DNA from: Nostoc sp. NMS4
Lineage (GTDB): Bacteria; Cyanobacteriota; Cyanobacteriia; Cyanobacteriales; Nostocaceae
NCBI RefSeq assembly: GCF_017115095.1
Contig: NZ_JABXKI010000282.1
Location: 1-34,002 of the forward strand
DNA: 34,002 nucleotides
Direction of reading: 5' to 3'
The notes below the pieces were generated by a model. It had not been told where the DNA came from and did no database searches. It saw only the letters and a list, made by a program, of their open reading frames with translations. Position numbers and translations under genes: made by a program. Below, piece by piece: positions 25,396 to 33,998 of this stretch; positions within the stretch are counted from its first letter, which is position 1, and each line of letters starts with the position of its first letter.

Positions 25396-25404
25396 TAAAC
25401 TTTG

Positions 25405-26568
25405 TTAAACTCCACCGATAGAAGATAATAATATATCTGGATCTTCTTCTTGATCGGGTTCTGTAACTGCTTCTATACTTACACCCTTCCAAGGAAAATC
25501 AAAATATTGTTCCTGAACCGTTTTTAATTCCTTTATTGACTCTTGGAAAAATAATTTCATAGCAGATACATGGTTTTCTTCAGATAAAAAATCTTTTAAG
25601 CTTTTTCGATAAAATATACCTGACCATGCTGGCAAAACTTTTAAATTACTAGGAGTCCATATATTAGGCTTATCGTTAATTACTTTCTGCATTGATTCAA
25701 TAATTTTTGGGCGTTGTGCAAACTTATGAGAAACTTGCAAAAATATACCTAAATATGGATAATCAGTTAAATTACTTGGATTTAAATTGAAGTATCCAAC
25801 ACCACACCATAAGTCCCATGTTGAGGGAGAAAAGTGGGTGTAGATAATATATCTCTCGTCCCATTTCCATTGAGTCCTACTTGCTGCACCTTTGATAACA
25901 CCTCCAAAAGCTAGCTTGAATTCCTGCTGTACTTCTTCACTGAGAGTTGATTCCATAAGAAGGAGAGTTTTGTTATAATTTACCATTGTCAATAAGTCAA
26001 CTGATGAAAATTGATTAGTGTGAGACATTCCATTTTTCCTCATGAAGATTAATATTTCTTGGGCTAAGATATCAGACGCGCGTTCTTTCAAGAAGCTATA
26101 AAACTGATACCACCTGAGTTGGAAAAAATTTACCTTGGGTGGTAAATCAAAGCAATATTTTTTTATTTCATCTTTTGGATCATAATCACGGGTGATGTAA
26201 ATTAAAATTCGATGTCTGATATTTGGTAAATTACTCAAAATATCAGCATATTTTTTTAAAGCATTATTTCCATCCTTCGCGCCAATTTTTGATTCAATAA
26301 ATATTACATCTGTGCTTAAACCATTTGATAATTCAACAACAATATCAAGTCTACTATCCTCAGTATGGCTTGCTAGTGCTGGATGTTCTTGTTGAGTTGA
26401 AATCTTGATGTTGGAATAATTATCATCACTAATGATTGAGTGATGTTTTAGCCAATCAAGCAAAATATCATTATTCAGGGACAAAAAATAAGCAATAATC
26501 TCAGTAAAAAAATCTTCACGTGGTTTACTTGCTGAATGCAGATTGAGTAAATTGGTAAACAAAGACAT
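25405..26568 (-). CDS. PD-(D/E)XK family nuclease
   Basis: 387 aa. The N-terminal third carries the nuclease fold: an acidic helix REDFFTEIIAYFL (Glu18, Glu23), Asp75 in SRLDIVVE and Glu92-Ser-Lys94 in IFIESKIG, then KKYADIL. This resembles the PF14281 group of PD-(D/E)XK proteins found in accessory regions and near defence genes. The remaining 250 residues hold no motif I recognise and probably sense or bind something. The gene stands alone between repeats, has no HIP1 site, and ends the accessory island next to the nif accessory genes. Target and function are unknown. Confidence 0.82.
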   Translation of the reverse strand: MSLFTNLLNLHSASKPREDFFTEIIAYFLSLNNDILLDWLKHHSIISDDNYSNIKISTQQEHPALASHTEDSRLDIVVELSNGLSTDVIFIESKIGAKDGNNALKKYADILSNLPNIRHRILIYITRDYDPKDEIKKYCFDLPPKVNFFQLRWYQFYSFLKERASDILAQEILIFMRKNGMSHTNQFSSVDLLTMVNYNKTLLLMESTLSEEVQQEFKLAFGGVIKGAASRTQWKWDERYIIYTHFSPSTWDLWCGVGYFNLNPSNLTDYPYLGIFLQVSHKFAQRPKIIESMQKVINDKPNIWTPSNLKVLPAWSGIFYRKSLKDFLSEENHVSAMKLFFQESIKELKTVQEQYFDFPWKGVSIEAVTEPDQEEDPDILLSSIGGV

Positions 26569-26643
26569 TTATTTTTAAGTATTGAAAGTAATTTCAAAAA
26601 AGCAAATATATCCGGCGATTAGAAACCGTGGCTACACAAACAA

Positions 26644-26692
26644 AGTCCGCCTACGCGGACTCTAAGAAGTTGAAACCCACGAAGGTGGGTTT
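26644..26692. repeat. paired hairpin repeat
   Basis: AGTCCGC/GCGGACT (26644-26661) and AAACCCAC/GTGGGTTT (26673-26692) are two perfect hairpins in a known kind of Nostoc dispersed repeat. The spacer 26569-26897 has no gene. Confidence 0.75.
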
Positions 26693-26835
26693 TGTCTGTA
26701 TAGCCGCGAATTCCATTCGCCAGGGCAGGTTTTTATAAATTCTGTTTGTATTCGATATTACTAGCAGTGCAGCAGTTATAACTTAGCCGATCGCAGTTTG
26801 ACAAGGGTGCTATACAAGGCAATACTTACAACAAA

Positions 26836-26857
26836 TAGGGGTAAAATTTTACCCCTA
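26836..26857. repeat. 22-bp perfect palindrome
   Basis: TAGGGGTAAAA and its exact reverse complement, without spacer, lie about 40 bp downstream of the ferredoxin-like gene. It may act as its transcript end. Confidence 0.85.
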
Positions 26858-26897
26858 CAAAGTTCTGTATTATTTTAAGAATAGCTAGAGAAGCTTA

Positions 26898-27443
26898 TTA
26901 TTCTGAAGTTAAATGACTTTCTAGCAAAGATGCGATCGCATCAGGATGAATATTCTTGTATTTCTTTTTACCAATTTGTAAAACACAGTTGGGGGCGCTG
27001 CTACAGCATTTTTGGCAACTGGTATGTTCAATGCTAACTTTGTCTAACAAATTGCGATCGCACAAAGTTTTTTCTAATTCTGATAATAAACTTTTACCAC
27101 CACGTTTCAGGCAACCGCCCTTTTGACATACCATAATCCTCGCTTTGGGTTGAGGTGGTAATTCTTGATTTGGACACGCATCAATTGGTGTCACTCGATA
27201 GGCTTTGATTTTTATTTTACTTGTACGTGAGTCTATCTCACTATGACCACAAATGCGAAGTTGCTGGCCAGGAACTAAGGATGAACTTAGTAAACGGCGT
27301 AACTCTTTAGGCAGTTTAATATCTACATTTCCCGATGGAACTGCCAATTGCAAGTATTTATATTTTCCTGGTTCACCACCAACAAAACCTAGTAACTGTC
27401 CCTCAAGGTTCAATTCTGATAACGTCAAATACTTGTTACCCAT
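26898..27443 (-). CDS. thioredoxin-like [2Fe-2S] ferredoxin domain protein
   Basis: 181 aa. The C-terminal half (about 101-178) is a thioredoxin-like ferredoxin with probable cluster ligands Cys106, Cys111, Cys143 and Cys147 (pattern C-x4-C ... C-x3-C). Other cysteines are at 65, 90, 146 and 153. The N-terminal half (about 1-90) looks like a small beta-barrel. It follows nifT on the same strand after 103 bp, so a role in electron supply or Fe-S handling during nitrogen fixation is plausible but inferred from position only. Confidence 0.85.
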   Translation of the reverse strand: MGNKYLTLSELNLEGQLLGFVGGEPGKYKYLQLAVPSGNVDIKLPKELRRLLSSSLVPGQQLRICGHSEIDSRTSKIKIKAYRVTPIDACPNQELPPQPKARIMVCQKGGCLKRGGKSLLSELEKTLCDRNLLDKVSIEHTSCQKCCSSAPNCVLQIGKKKYKNIHPDAIASLLESHLTSE

Positions 27444-27496
27444 GATTGATAAAAATTTAGGAGTGGGGAGTTAAAAGCGAAGAGTTAGGAGTGAGG

Positions 27497-27541
27497 AGTT
27501 AGGAGTTAAAATTTATAACTCATAACTCTTAACTCCTAACT
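27497..27541. repeat. 13-bp inverted repeat built from STRR units
   Basis: AGTTAGGAGTTAA (27497-27509) and TTAACTCCTAACT (27529-27541) pair perfectly around 19 nt, just after the nifT stop. It may separate nifT from the downstream ferredoxin gene. GGAGTTA heptamers continue to the left. Confidence 0.8.
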
Positions 27542-27545
27542 GTTT

Positions 27546-27749
27546 TTAAGCTAGGCGTTTAGCTTCTACTGTTTGGGGTAAATTTGCTGTGTCTGGCAAA
27601 TCGCGAAATTCTAATTCCCAACCATTTGCTAGGGTGAGAATCTTGCCATCATTCCCATCGGTTTGTTTGACGACTTCTTCTTCAAGGTCTTTTTTAGCAA
27701 CGTAAACTACTAAAGTACCGGCATCATTCATCCGTAGCATTACTTTCAT
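27546..27749 (-). CDS. nifT: nitrogen fixation protein NifT/FixU
   Basis: 67 aa from the ATG at 27749, preceded by GAGGA at about 6 nt. An ATG at 27761 is possible but has no such site. MKVMLR at the start, VVYVAKKDLEE in the middle and LANGWELEF near the end match the small NifT/FixU family, whose role in nitrogenase maturation is not well defined. It overlaps nifZ by 26 bp, so the two are co-transcribed and probably coupled. Confidence 0.93.
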   Translation of the reverse strand: MKVMLRMNDAGTLVVYVAKKDLEEEVVKQTDGNDGKILTLANGWELEFRDLPDTANLPQTVEAKRLA

Positions 27750-28011
27750 GAGATTCCTCAACAGATTCTAGTTCTTTTTTCATACAGCCGACGACGAACC
27801 CTGTTTCTAAGAAATGCACAGCATATATATAGGAAGTCTGCAAATATGTGCCTATACTCGCTATGTAACCGATATCTCCCTTATTCACTAAAACTTGGCC
27901 GACTTCCTTACCAGGAAAAGTACCATCGTTTTTGAGGAGTTTACGAACTCTGACTTTTTCACCAATTTCAAAAGCAGGTGGCAAGTTTAGTTCTAATTCA
28001 TCGCGTTGCAT
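27724..28011 (-). CDS. nifZ: nitrogen fixation protein NifZ
   Basis: 95 aa. [25 protein letters not shown] is followed by a short SH3-like beta region ([20 protein letters not shown]) typical of NifZ. NifZ helps form the P-cluster of the MoFe protein. Its ATG lies inside nifV (14-bp overlap) and its end overlaps nifT, giving the compact order nifV-nifZ-nifT seen in Nostoc and Anabaena. Confidence 0.94.
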   Translation of the reverse strand: MQRDELELNLPPAFEIGEKVRVRKLLKNDGTFPGKEVGQVLVNKGDIGYIASIGTYLQTSYIYAVHFLETGFVVGCMKKELESVEESHESNATDE

Positions 28012-29131
28012 GAGAGTACCTCTGTTCTCTGACCAAATTCAATAGTTCTTCTGTCGTCAAACTGCGTTTTTTCTGTACCGATTGATGGCGTACTGCATCT
28101 AAAACAGATTGGGTTTCTTGGGGGTTCAAGAAAATTCCATGCTGTTCTAACAAGTTAGCAACCAAATGCCGTCCAGAATGTTTACCTACTACTAAACGCC
28201 GTTCCCAACCCACTTCTTCGGGTGCAAATGGTTCGTAGGTAATGGGGTTTTGCAATACCCCGTGAGCATGAATTCCCGATTCGTGAGCAAAGGTGTTTTC
28301 GCCAACGATCGCTTTCCAAGGTGGTACGCTAGCTCCTGATGCAGCTGCAACTAGTTGAGATAGTTCCAGCAAACTGGGTGTGTCGATGCCCAAATCAACG
28401 CCATAGATGCGTTTGATTGCCATAACAACTTCTTCTAATGCTGCATTCCCCGCCCTTTCACCCAAGCCATTAACTGTGGTATTTACTGATGATGCTCCGG
28501 CTTTGATACCCGCAAGGGCGTTGGCAGTTGCCAGACCAAAATCATTGTGCGTGTGGATTTCTAAGGGAATCGTCAACGCGGAAACCAGCCTTTGAACTTT
28601 GGTGTAGGTGGTGAAAGGGTCGAGAACTCCTACAGTGTCGCAGAAGCGGAAGCGGGATGCACCCCATTCTTGGGCATAAAGCGCTACATCTAAGAGGAAG
28701 TTTTCATCAGCCCTGGAAGAATCTTCTCCGCCGACTGCTACCCAAAGACCTTGATCGAGGGCGAAGTGGATTGAGTCTTTGAGTTTTTGTAAACTTACTC
28801 GCCACTGTCCATGAAATTTGGTGGCAATTTGGATACCAGAGACGGGAATGGCAATATGCACTCGGTTCAAACCGCAAGCGATGGAAGCCTTGATATCTGA
28901 GATGACAGCGCGGTTCCAGCCTAAGAGTTTTGCTTGTAAACCCAAGTCAGAAATTGCGGCGATCGCCCGGGTTTCTTCGTCGCCCATTGCCGGTATACCC
29001 ACTTCTAATTCTGGTATACCAATGGCATCGAGAAACTTAGCGATCGCTACTTTTTCTTGTAGAGTAAAGGCAACACCTGCTGCTTGTTCGCCATCACGTA
29101 ATGTAGTGTCATTAATTATGATTTGATTCAT
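27998..29131 (-). CDS. nifV: homocitrate synthase NifV
   Basis: 377 aa from the ATG at 29131 (GAGAGGG about 10 nt upstream); the frame is open to 29197 but that extension is not homologous-looking. The TIM barrel starts with [10 protein letters not shown] (Arg12, Asp13) and contains the metal ligands His193 and His195 in HTHNDFG, plus ESGIHAHG. It condenses acetyl-CoA and 2-oxoglutarate to homocitrate, a ligand of FeMo-cofactor. It is the first gene of the tight nifVZT group. Related isopropylmalate synthases are longer, with a C-terminal regulatory domain that is absent here. Confidence 0.95.
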   Translation of the reverse strand: MNQIIINDTTLRDGEQAAGVAFTLQEKVAIAKFLDAIGIPELEVGIPAMGDEETRAIAAISDLGLQAKLLGWNRAVISDIKASIACGLNRVHIAIPVSGIQIATKFHGQWRVSLQKLKDSIHFALDQGLWVAVGGEDSSRADENFLLDVALYAQEWGASRFRFCDTVGVLDPFTTYTKVQRLVSALTIPLEIHTHNDFGLATANALAGIKAGASSVNTTVNGLGERAGNAALEEVVMAIKRIYGVDLGIDTPSLLELSQLVAAASGASVPPWKAIVGENTFAHESGIHAHGVLQNPITYEPFAPEEVGWERRLVVGKHSGRHLVANLLEQHGIFLNPQETQSVLDAVRHQSVQKKRSLTTEELLNLVREQRYSHATR

Positions 29132-29304
29132 TGCAAATATCCCTCTCTTGGAAGTATTCTTAATATCCTTTCCCTCTACAATCCCCAGCAATGGCAAATG
29201 CTAAAAATATCACAATTCATAATGTAGGATACATGATCCTTAATTATTGCCCCATTCTTAGCATCACATCTGTATGGCAGGGAACTAAATCAATGTATAA
29301 TTTA

Positions 29305-29421
29305 CTAATCGTTTTCACCGATGTCGGTTGAAATATCTTCGAGTAGCAATGAGCTAATATAACTATTAGCAAATCCCGAACAAAGTAATACACACAATCC
29401 AGCAATTATCGATGTAATCAT
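29305..29421 (-). CDS. possible 38-aa membrane peptide
   Basis: A short ORF of 38 codons in the otherwise empty 371-bp gap upstream of nifV. It starts MITSIIAGLCVLLCSGFANS, a hydrophobic helix with two cysteines, and ends in an acidic tail (EDISTDIGEND). GAGG lies about 9 nt before the ATG. It is not a family I recognise. It could be a small membrane protein of the nif cluster or chance; the amphipathic layout and ribosome binding site favour a real peptide. Confidence 0.4.
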   Translation of the reverse strand: MITSIIAGLCVLLCSGFANSYISSLLLEDISTDIGEND

Positions 29422-29502
29422 CTTCGTAACCTCATCTTTTCTAGTGCATTTTAGTGTAATTTAGGCAGGTAATGGTACTCAAAGCTAAGGGGTAAAAATT
29501 CG

Positions 29503-29700
29503 CTAACTGTGGTCTGCTAGCCAATCAAAAATCTTTTCTAGCTGCTCCAAATCAACGAAACCATACTGCCAGAGGAGCATCGGTAGTGGGCCATTTTCTA
29601 ATTCACGGTGTCGCAGAGCTACAGCAATATCAGCATTTGAAAGTTCAAGTTCATTTTGCAAAAAATTGAGGAGTTTTATATCTCTGTTCCGAGTCGCCAT
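29503..29700 (-). CDS. DUF2949 family small protein
   Basis: 65 aa, all helical. The pattern LLNFLQNELELSNADIAVAL followed by LPMLLWQYGFVDLEQLEKIFDWL matches DUF2949, small cyanobacterial proteins of unknown function. It lies between cysE and nifV on the same strand, an arrangement I recall from other heterocystous cyanobacteria, so a link to nitrogen fixation is inferred from context. Confidence 0.82.
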   Translation of the reverse strand: MATRNRDIKLLNFLQNELELSNADIAVALRHRELENGPLPMLLWQYGFVDLEQLEKIFDWLADHS

Positions 29701-30004
29701 AATCGAACTTTCAATTTCTTAATTTGGGAAAAGAATTAAAAATCAGAAATTCCAATTTATATTTAGGAATTTTGCCTTTTTAATTGTTGCTATATTGTCA
29801 GGGGAATTTCAGATTTAGTAGACCCAACAAAATCTAAACCCCGTCTAATCCATCTCAGTCTGCAACAAATTCTCCTAGCGGACAGTAGCTTCAAACTCTA
29901 AACCTATTTGAGCTTTGTGCATCTGTGAACAAAAATGATGAAGTCCAGTACTTGCGTCATGAATTCAAGATTAATCGTCTCTGAATTAGGTCTTTTTGAA
30001 ATAA
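29701..30004. other. non-coding, AT-rich, no gene seen
   Basis: 304 bp between two small nif-cluster genes on the minus strand. It should contain a promoter or be a long spacer. No convincing boxes, hairpins or ORFs were found. Confidence 0.5.
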
Positions 30005-30235
30005 TCATGACTCATCACTGTAATGCCAGCAACGCTCTAGCCATTCTAATAATTCGTGACGAGAAGCAAGAAGTTGCATAACTGTACTCCGAATTAGAAT
30101 TGCTTCGAGCAAATTGTTCACTTGCACTCGTAAAGAACCATCAGGGGGACAAGAGCAATTAATTTTTAACTCTTGCAAACGGTGATAGATTCGCCAGCGA
30201 TCGCTCAAAGGAATCTGCAAAACGTGATTTGTCAT
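30005..30235 (-). CDS. small protein of the nif accessory cluster, unknown
   Basis: 76 aa. It starts with PLSDRWRIYHRLQEL, has a short CSCP motif (32-35) and helical leucine-rich segments (VNNLLEAILIRSTVMQLLAS), and ends in a Trp-rich tail (LLEWLERCWHYSDES). I know similar small proteins only as hypothetical genes next to cysE and nifV in cyanobacterial nif clusters. It lies 66 bp after cysE, the gap being filled with heptamer repeats. Confidence 0.72.
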   Translation of the reverse strand: MTNHVLQIPLSDRWRIYHRLQELKINCSCPPDGSLRVQVNNLLEAILIRSTVMQLLASRHELLEWLERCWHYSDES

Positions 30236-30309
30236 TTGTCATTTGTCCTTTGTCAGTTGTCAGTTGTCCTTTGTCATTTGCTAATGACTAATGACCAATG
30301 ACTAATGAC
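30228..30309. repeat. STRR GTCATTT / TGACTAA cluster
   Basis: Heptamers GTCATTT, GTCCTTT and GTCAGTT, then TGACTAA/TGACCAA units, overlapping the start codon of the 76-aa gene and the last codons of cysE. Repeats have thus been fixed into gene ends here. Confidence 0.85.
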
Positions 30310-31042
30310 TCTTAACGCCTAAAGTTTGCAGTTGTTTTTCAAGTTGCTCGATGCGCGAGAGCAAAGAACGAATTACGTCTGCTTCCACATCGGGTAGCTT
30401 GCCATGTTCTAAAGGAGAAAGGCTGGCGTTATCGTTCCGAGAAATAATTCGGCCCGGAACTCCCACCACAGTGCGATCGCTAGGGACATTCTGCAAGACA
30501 ACTGAACCTGCGCCAATACGGACGCGATCGCCAATTTGCAGATTACCTAAAACTTTCGCACCCGCTCCAATCACTGCATTTTTGCCGACTGTAGGATGAC
30601 GCTTACCAGTTTCTTTACCAGTTCCGCCAAGGGTAACGCCCTGGTAAATTAGTGTATAGTCGCCGACCATCGCAGTTTCGCCAATGACAACCCCCATTCC
30701 GTGGTCGATAAACACGCCTTGACCAATTTCTGCACCTGGATGAATTTCAATTCCGGTCAAAAATCGCCCCAAATGAGAAATTAACCGGGGGATAAAACCG
30801 ACTCCTCGACCATGTAACCAGTGAGCAAGACGATGCAAAGATAGCGCGTGCAATCCAGGGTAGCAAAACACCACTTCTAGCCAATTACGTGCTGCTGGAT
30901 CGCGCTCAAAAATAATGCGAAAATCACTCAATAATGGCTCAAAAAAAACGCCGGAGAGTAAATTTTTCAGCATGGATGTGCGGGCAGAATCCTGTATTTT
31001 GGTTTTCTGGCAATCGCTAATACTGTCTAAAGACTGTTGCAT
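30302..31042 (-). CDS. cysE: serine O-acetyltransferase (CysE/NifP)
   Basis: 246 aa. An N-terminal helical part with [23 protein letters not shown] precedes a left-handed beta-helix of hexapeptide repeats (about 115-200) with the active-site stretch [13 protein letters not shown] and [13 protein letters not shown]. It makes O-acetylserine for cysteine. The nif-linked copy is called nifP in some diazotrophs, where it boosts cysteine supply for Fe-S clusters. Position upstream of nifVZT supports that role. An internal Met (30973) is an alternative start nearer the usual family start; neither has a clear ribosome binding site. Confidence 0.94.
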   Translation of the reverse strand: MQQSLDSISDCQKTKIQDSARTSMLKNLLSGVFFEPLLSDFRIIFERDPAARNWLEVVFCYPGLHALSLHRLAHWLHGRGVGFIPRLISHLGRFLTGIEIHPGAEIGQGVFIDHGMGVVIGETAMVGDYTLIYQGVTLGGTGKETGKRHPTVGKNAVIGAGAKVLGNLQIGDRVRIGAGSVVLQNVPSDRTVVGVPGRIISRNDNASLSPLEHGKLPDVEADVIRSLLSRIEQLEKQLQTLGVKSH

Positions 31043-31572
31043 CGGTAATGTCTATCTGGTAAATGAGTCATCTGCTATTTTTATGCTTATATCAGGTGAC
31101 ATCCAACTCGATACAAAACCCAATGCTGATTGGATTTATTGGATTGATTAAGGTTGTACTCAAACGCCAAAACCCCGACTCCAGATAAACCTAAAATTTA
31201 TCTTGGGATAGGGGTGCTAGTCTTTAATGATGGGGGTACTAGTATTTTTGGGGCAGGGGTTAAGAATTTCTGTTCACGCTACAAGAAACTTTACCCGTAA
31301 GCATTTGCTAAGATTTTATCAAGATATTTTGCAATATATTAAGCTGTACTCAGATGCACTCAAATACGAGTTTGATAAGGCTACAAATGAATATTTTGTA
31401 TATCCTATTACTATTAGTATCTTATTCTTTGGATAGGAGAATGACAGGTTTCTTTATTTTCTTTTAGGATTTGCTGTCTGTATGTATCTATACGTTTCAA
31501 AATATAGTTATCGCTCATGGTGACTGTTTTCTTATTATATAGATGTGTGGGAATAGTGATCGCAAAATCTTA
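31043..31572. other. long intergenic region upstream of cysE and kinase genes
   Basis: The divergent spacer should carry the cysE promoter. GGGGTGCTAGT (about 31209) and GGGGGTACTAGT (about 31230) are near-repeats. An ORF of 69 codons at 31227-31436 has no recognisable protein features and no good ribosome binding site. Confidence 0.45.
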
Positions 31573-31694
31573 GAGGATGTTTGAAAAGTCCTCTTCTTGG
31601 TAGCAAAACGTTTTAGATCCCCCTAAATCCCCCTTAAAAAGGGGGACTTTGATTCCGGTTCCCCCCTTTTTTAAGGGGGGTTAGGGGGGATCTA
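31573..31694. mobile_element. large palindromic MITE-like repeat
   Basis: A leading hairpin (GAGGA...TCCTC, 31573-31592) is followed by a long inverted repeat whose ends are TAGATCCCCCTAA (31614) and TTAGGGGGGATCTA (31681-31694). Inside are two G/C-run hairpins with TTAAAAA and TTTTTTAA centres. It has no coding capacity and is a widely dispersed type in Nostoc. Confidence 0.75.
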
Positions 31695-31862
31695 GAACTT
31701 TTTGTACCGACAGCCGTTAGGGATCGTCTACCTGTTCGGTGAGTTGGTCATCAGCAACCCTGTCGAGCAGAAAAACGTAATTTATACAGTATTTTGCAGT
31801 TTCTACTAGAAGTAGGTCGTGCTTAAGCGATAATAAATACATTTGCTTATAGATGCACAGTT

Positions 31863-33998
31863 ATGATCTGCTGCCTCAATCCAGCTTGCCACAATCCCCC
31901 CAATAGCGATCGCACAATGTTTTGCACAAACTGCGGCACAGGATTGGTAGTGTTGAGAAACCGCTATCGCCCGATAAAAACATTAGGTAGTGGGGGATTT
32001 GGTAAAACTTATTTAGCAGAAGATACAGACAAACTCAATGAGCCTTGTCTCATTAAACAATTTGCACCCCAAGTACGGGGAACAGCATCACTCAACAAAG
32101 CCACAGAACTATTTGAGCAAGAAGCAAAGCGACTACAACAGTTAGGCAAACATCCCCAAATTCCCACACTTTTGGCGTATTTTAATGAAGATAATCGCCT
32201 CTATTTGGTGCAGGAGTTTATCGACGGGCAGAATTTATTAGCGGAATTACAACAGCAGGGAATTTTCAACGAGCAAAAAGTCAGAGAATTGTTGCTTGAT
32301 TTGTTAGATATTCTCAAAACAGTTCATCAACAGAAAGTCATTCACCGCGATATTAAGCCAGAGAATATTATTCGTCGCAGTGATGGGAAGTTAGTACTAA
32401 TTGACTTTGGTGCATCCAAACAATTGACAGCAACGGTGATCACGCAACCAGGAACAGCGATCGGTTCTTTTGGTTATACACCATTAGAACAAATGCAGGG
32501 AGGTGAAGCTTATCCAGCCAGTGATTTATATAGTATAGGTGCAACTTGCTTTCATCTGTTGAGTGGAATTCACCCTTGGGAACTGTGGAAACGACAAGGT
32601 TATGGTTGGGTTAGTACTTGGAGAAAGCATTTGCAGCAACCAGTGAGTAAAGAATTTGGGCGAATGCAGGATAAATTGTTGCAAGAAGAACACCAGCAGC
32701 GTTATCAATCGGCTGAGGAAGTTTTAAAAGCGTTAAATTCACAGTCTGTTTATTTGCTAGGACAGACAAATCCAGTAAAAATAAAACAGAAAAGTGTTGA
32801 TACTTACTATAAGGAAGGATTAGAAAAATACAACAACAAAGATTTTCGCGGTGCAATTGAAGATTACACTCAAGCCATCAGAATTAATCCCAACTATGTA
32901 GACGCTTACTACAACCGGGGTTTAGCTCACTATGAATTAGGAGATAAGCAAGCAGCAATTGAAGATTACACTCAAGCCATCAGAATTAATCCCAACTATG
33001 TAGACGCTTACTACAACCGGGGTTTAGCTCGCTCTGAATTAGGAGATAAGCAAGCAGCAATTGAAGATTACAACCAAGCTATAAAAATTAATCCCAACTT
33101 TGTATACGCTTACAACCTCCGGGGTAATGCTAGCTATGAATTAGGAGATCAGCAAGCAGCAATTGAAGATTACACCCAATTCATTAAACTTAATCCCAAC
33201 GATGCAAGTACTTACCACAACCGGGGTAATGCTCGCTCGGAATTAGGAGATAAGCAAGCAGCAATTGCAGATTACACCCAATCCATCAACATTAATCCCG
33301 ATTTTGCAGTAGCTTATTTTTACCGGGGTTTAGCTCACTATCAATTAGGAGATCACCAAGCTGCAATTGAAGACTACACTCAGGCTATCAAAATTAATCC
33401 CAACTATGCAGGTGCTTACAATAACCGGGGTAATGCTCACTCTGCTTTAGGAGATAAGCAAACAGCAATTGCAGACTACACCCAATCCATCAAACTTAAT
33501 CCCAACTTTGTATACGCTTACCACAATAGGGGTGTAGATCGCTATAAATTAGGAGATAGGCAAGCTGCAATTGAAGACTACACTCAGGCTATCAAAATTA
33601 ATCCCAACGATGCACTAGCTTATTGCAACCGGGGTGTAGCTCGTGGTGAATTAGGAGATAAGCAAGCTGCAATTGAAGATTACACTCAAGCCATCAAAAT
33701 TAATCCCAACTTTGTATACGCTTACAACAACCGGGGTTTAGCTCGCTCGGAATTAGGAGATAAGCAAGCTGCAATTGAAGACTACACTCAGGCTATCAAA
33801 ATTAATCCCAACTATGCAGGTGCTTACAATAACCAGGGTAATGCTCACTCTGCTTTAGGAGATAAGCAAACAGCAATTGCAGACTACACTCAAGCTATCA
33901 AAATTAATCCCAACGATGCACTAGCTTATTTCTACCGGGGTTTAGCTCCAGGGCAAACGCATCATGTCAACAGAAAGAGCTTATTGTCAATAAGCTGA
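31863..33998 (+). CDS. Ser/Thr protein kinase with TPR repeats (3' end disrupted)
   Basis: 711 aa. An N-terminal zinc-ribbon-like motif (Cys4, Cys9, Cys21, Cys24) precedes a Hanks-type kinase: Gly loop GSGGFGKTY (42-50), Lys65, HRD with Asp163, DFG with Asp181 and GSFGYTPLEQ. All catalytic residues are present. From about residue 312, eleven complete 34-residue TPR units follow, each with LGDKQAAIEDYTQAIKINPN-type core and nearly identical DNA. Unit 12 stops after its first helix start and continues in 16 unrelated residues to the stop at 33998. The kinase is cytoplasmic with no membrane helix, and the TPR arm should bind partner proteins. Confidence 0.93.
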   Translation: MICCLNPACHNPPNSDRTMFCTNCGTGLVVLRNRYRPIKTLGSGGFGKTYLAEDTDKLNEPCLIKQFAPQVRGTASLNKATELFEQEAKRLQQLGKHPQIPTLLAYFNEDNRLYLVQEFIDGQNLLAELQQQGIFNEQKVRELLLDLLDILKTVHQQKVIHRDIKPENIIRRSDGKLVLIDFGASKQLTATVITQPGTAIGSFGYTPLEQMQGGEAYPASDLYSIGATCFHLLSGIHPWELWKRQGYGWVSTWRKHLQQPVSKEFGRMQDKLLQEEHQQRYQSAEEVLKALNSQSVYLLGQTNPVKIKQKSVDTYYKEGLEKYNNKDFRGAIEDYTQAIRINPNYVDAYYNRGLAHYELGDKQAAIEDYTQAIRINPNYVDAYYNRGLARSELGDKQAAIEDYNQAIKINPNFVYAYNLRGNASYELGDQQAAIEDYTQFIKLNPNDASTYHNRGNARSELGDKQAAIADYTQSININPDFAVAYFYRGLAHYQLGDHQAAIEDYTQAIKINPNYAGAYNNRGNAHSALGDKQTAIADYTQSIKLNPNFVYAYHNRGVDRYKLGDRQAAIEDYTQAIKINPNDALAYCNRGVARGELGDKQAAIEDYTQAIKINPNFVYAYNNRGLARSELGDKQAAIEDYTQAIKINPNYAGAYNNQGNAHSALGDKQTAIADYTQAIKINPNDALAYFYRGLAPGQTHHVNRKSLLSIS
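32797..33950 (+). repeat. 102-bp tandem repeats encoding TPR units
   Basis: Eleven full units and a partial one, each 102 bp, with long stretches of identical DNA. Examples are the segments starting at GGAGATAAGCAAGCAGCAAT and the two units ending AACTATGCAGGTGCTTACAA near 33403-33420 and 33805-33822. The array is prone to unequal recombination. Confidence 0.93.
33978..33996. repeat. 19-bp palindrome at the kinase 3' end
   Basis: AGCTTATTG-T-CAATAAGCT is perfectly symmetric. It lies where the TPR frame has already broken off and could be an end of a mobile element or a hairpin beyond the window. Confidence 0.55.

Noticed and set aside
31227..31436. 69-codon ORF upstream of the kinase
   Set aside because: No recognisable features and no ribosome binding site; it is in a repeat-rich spacer.
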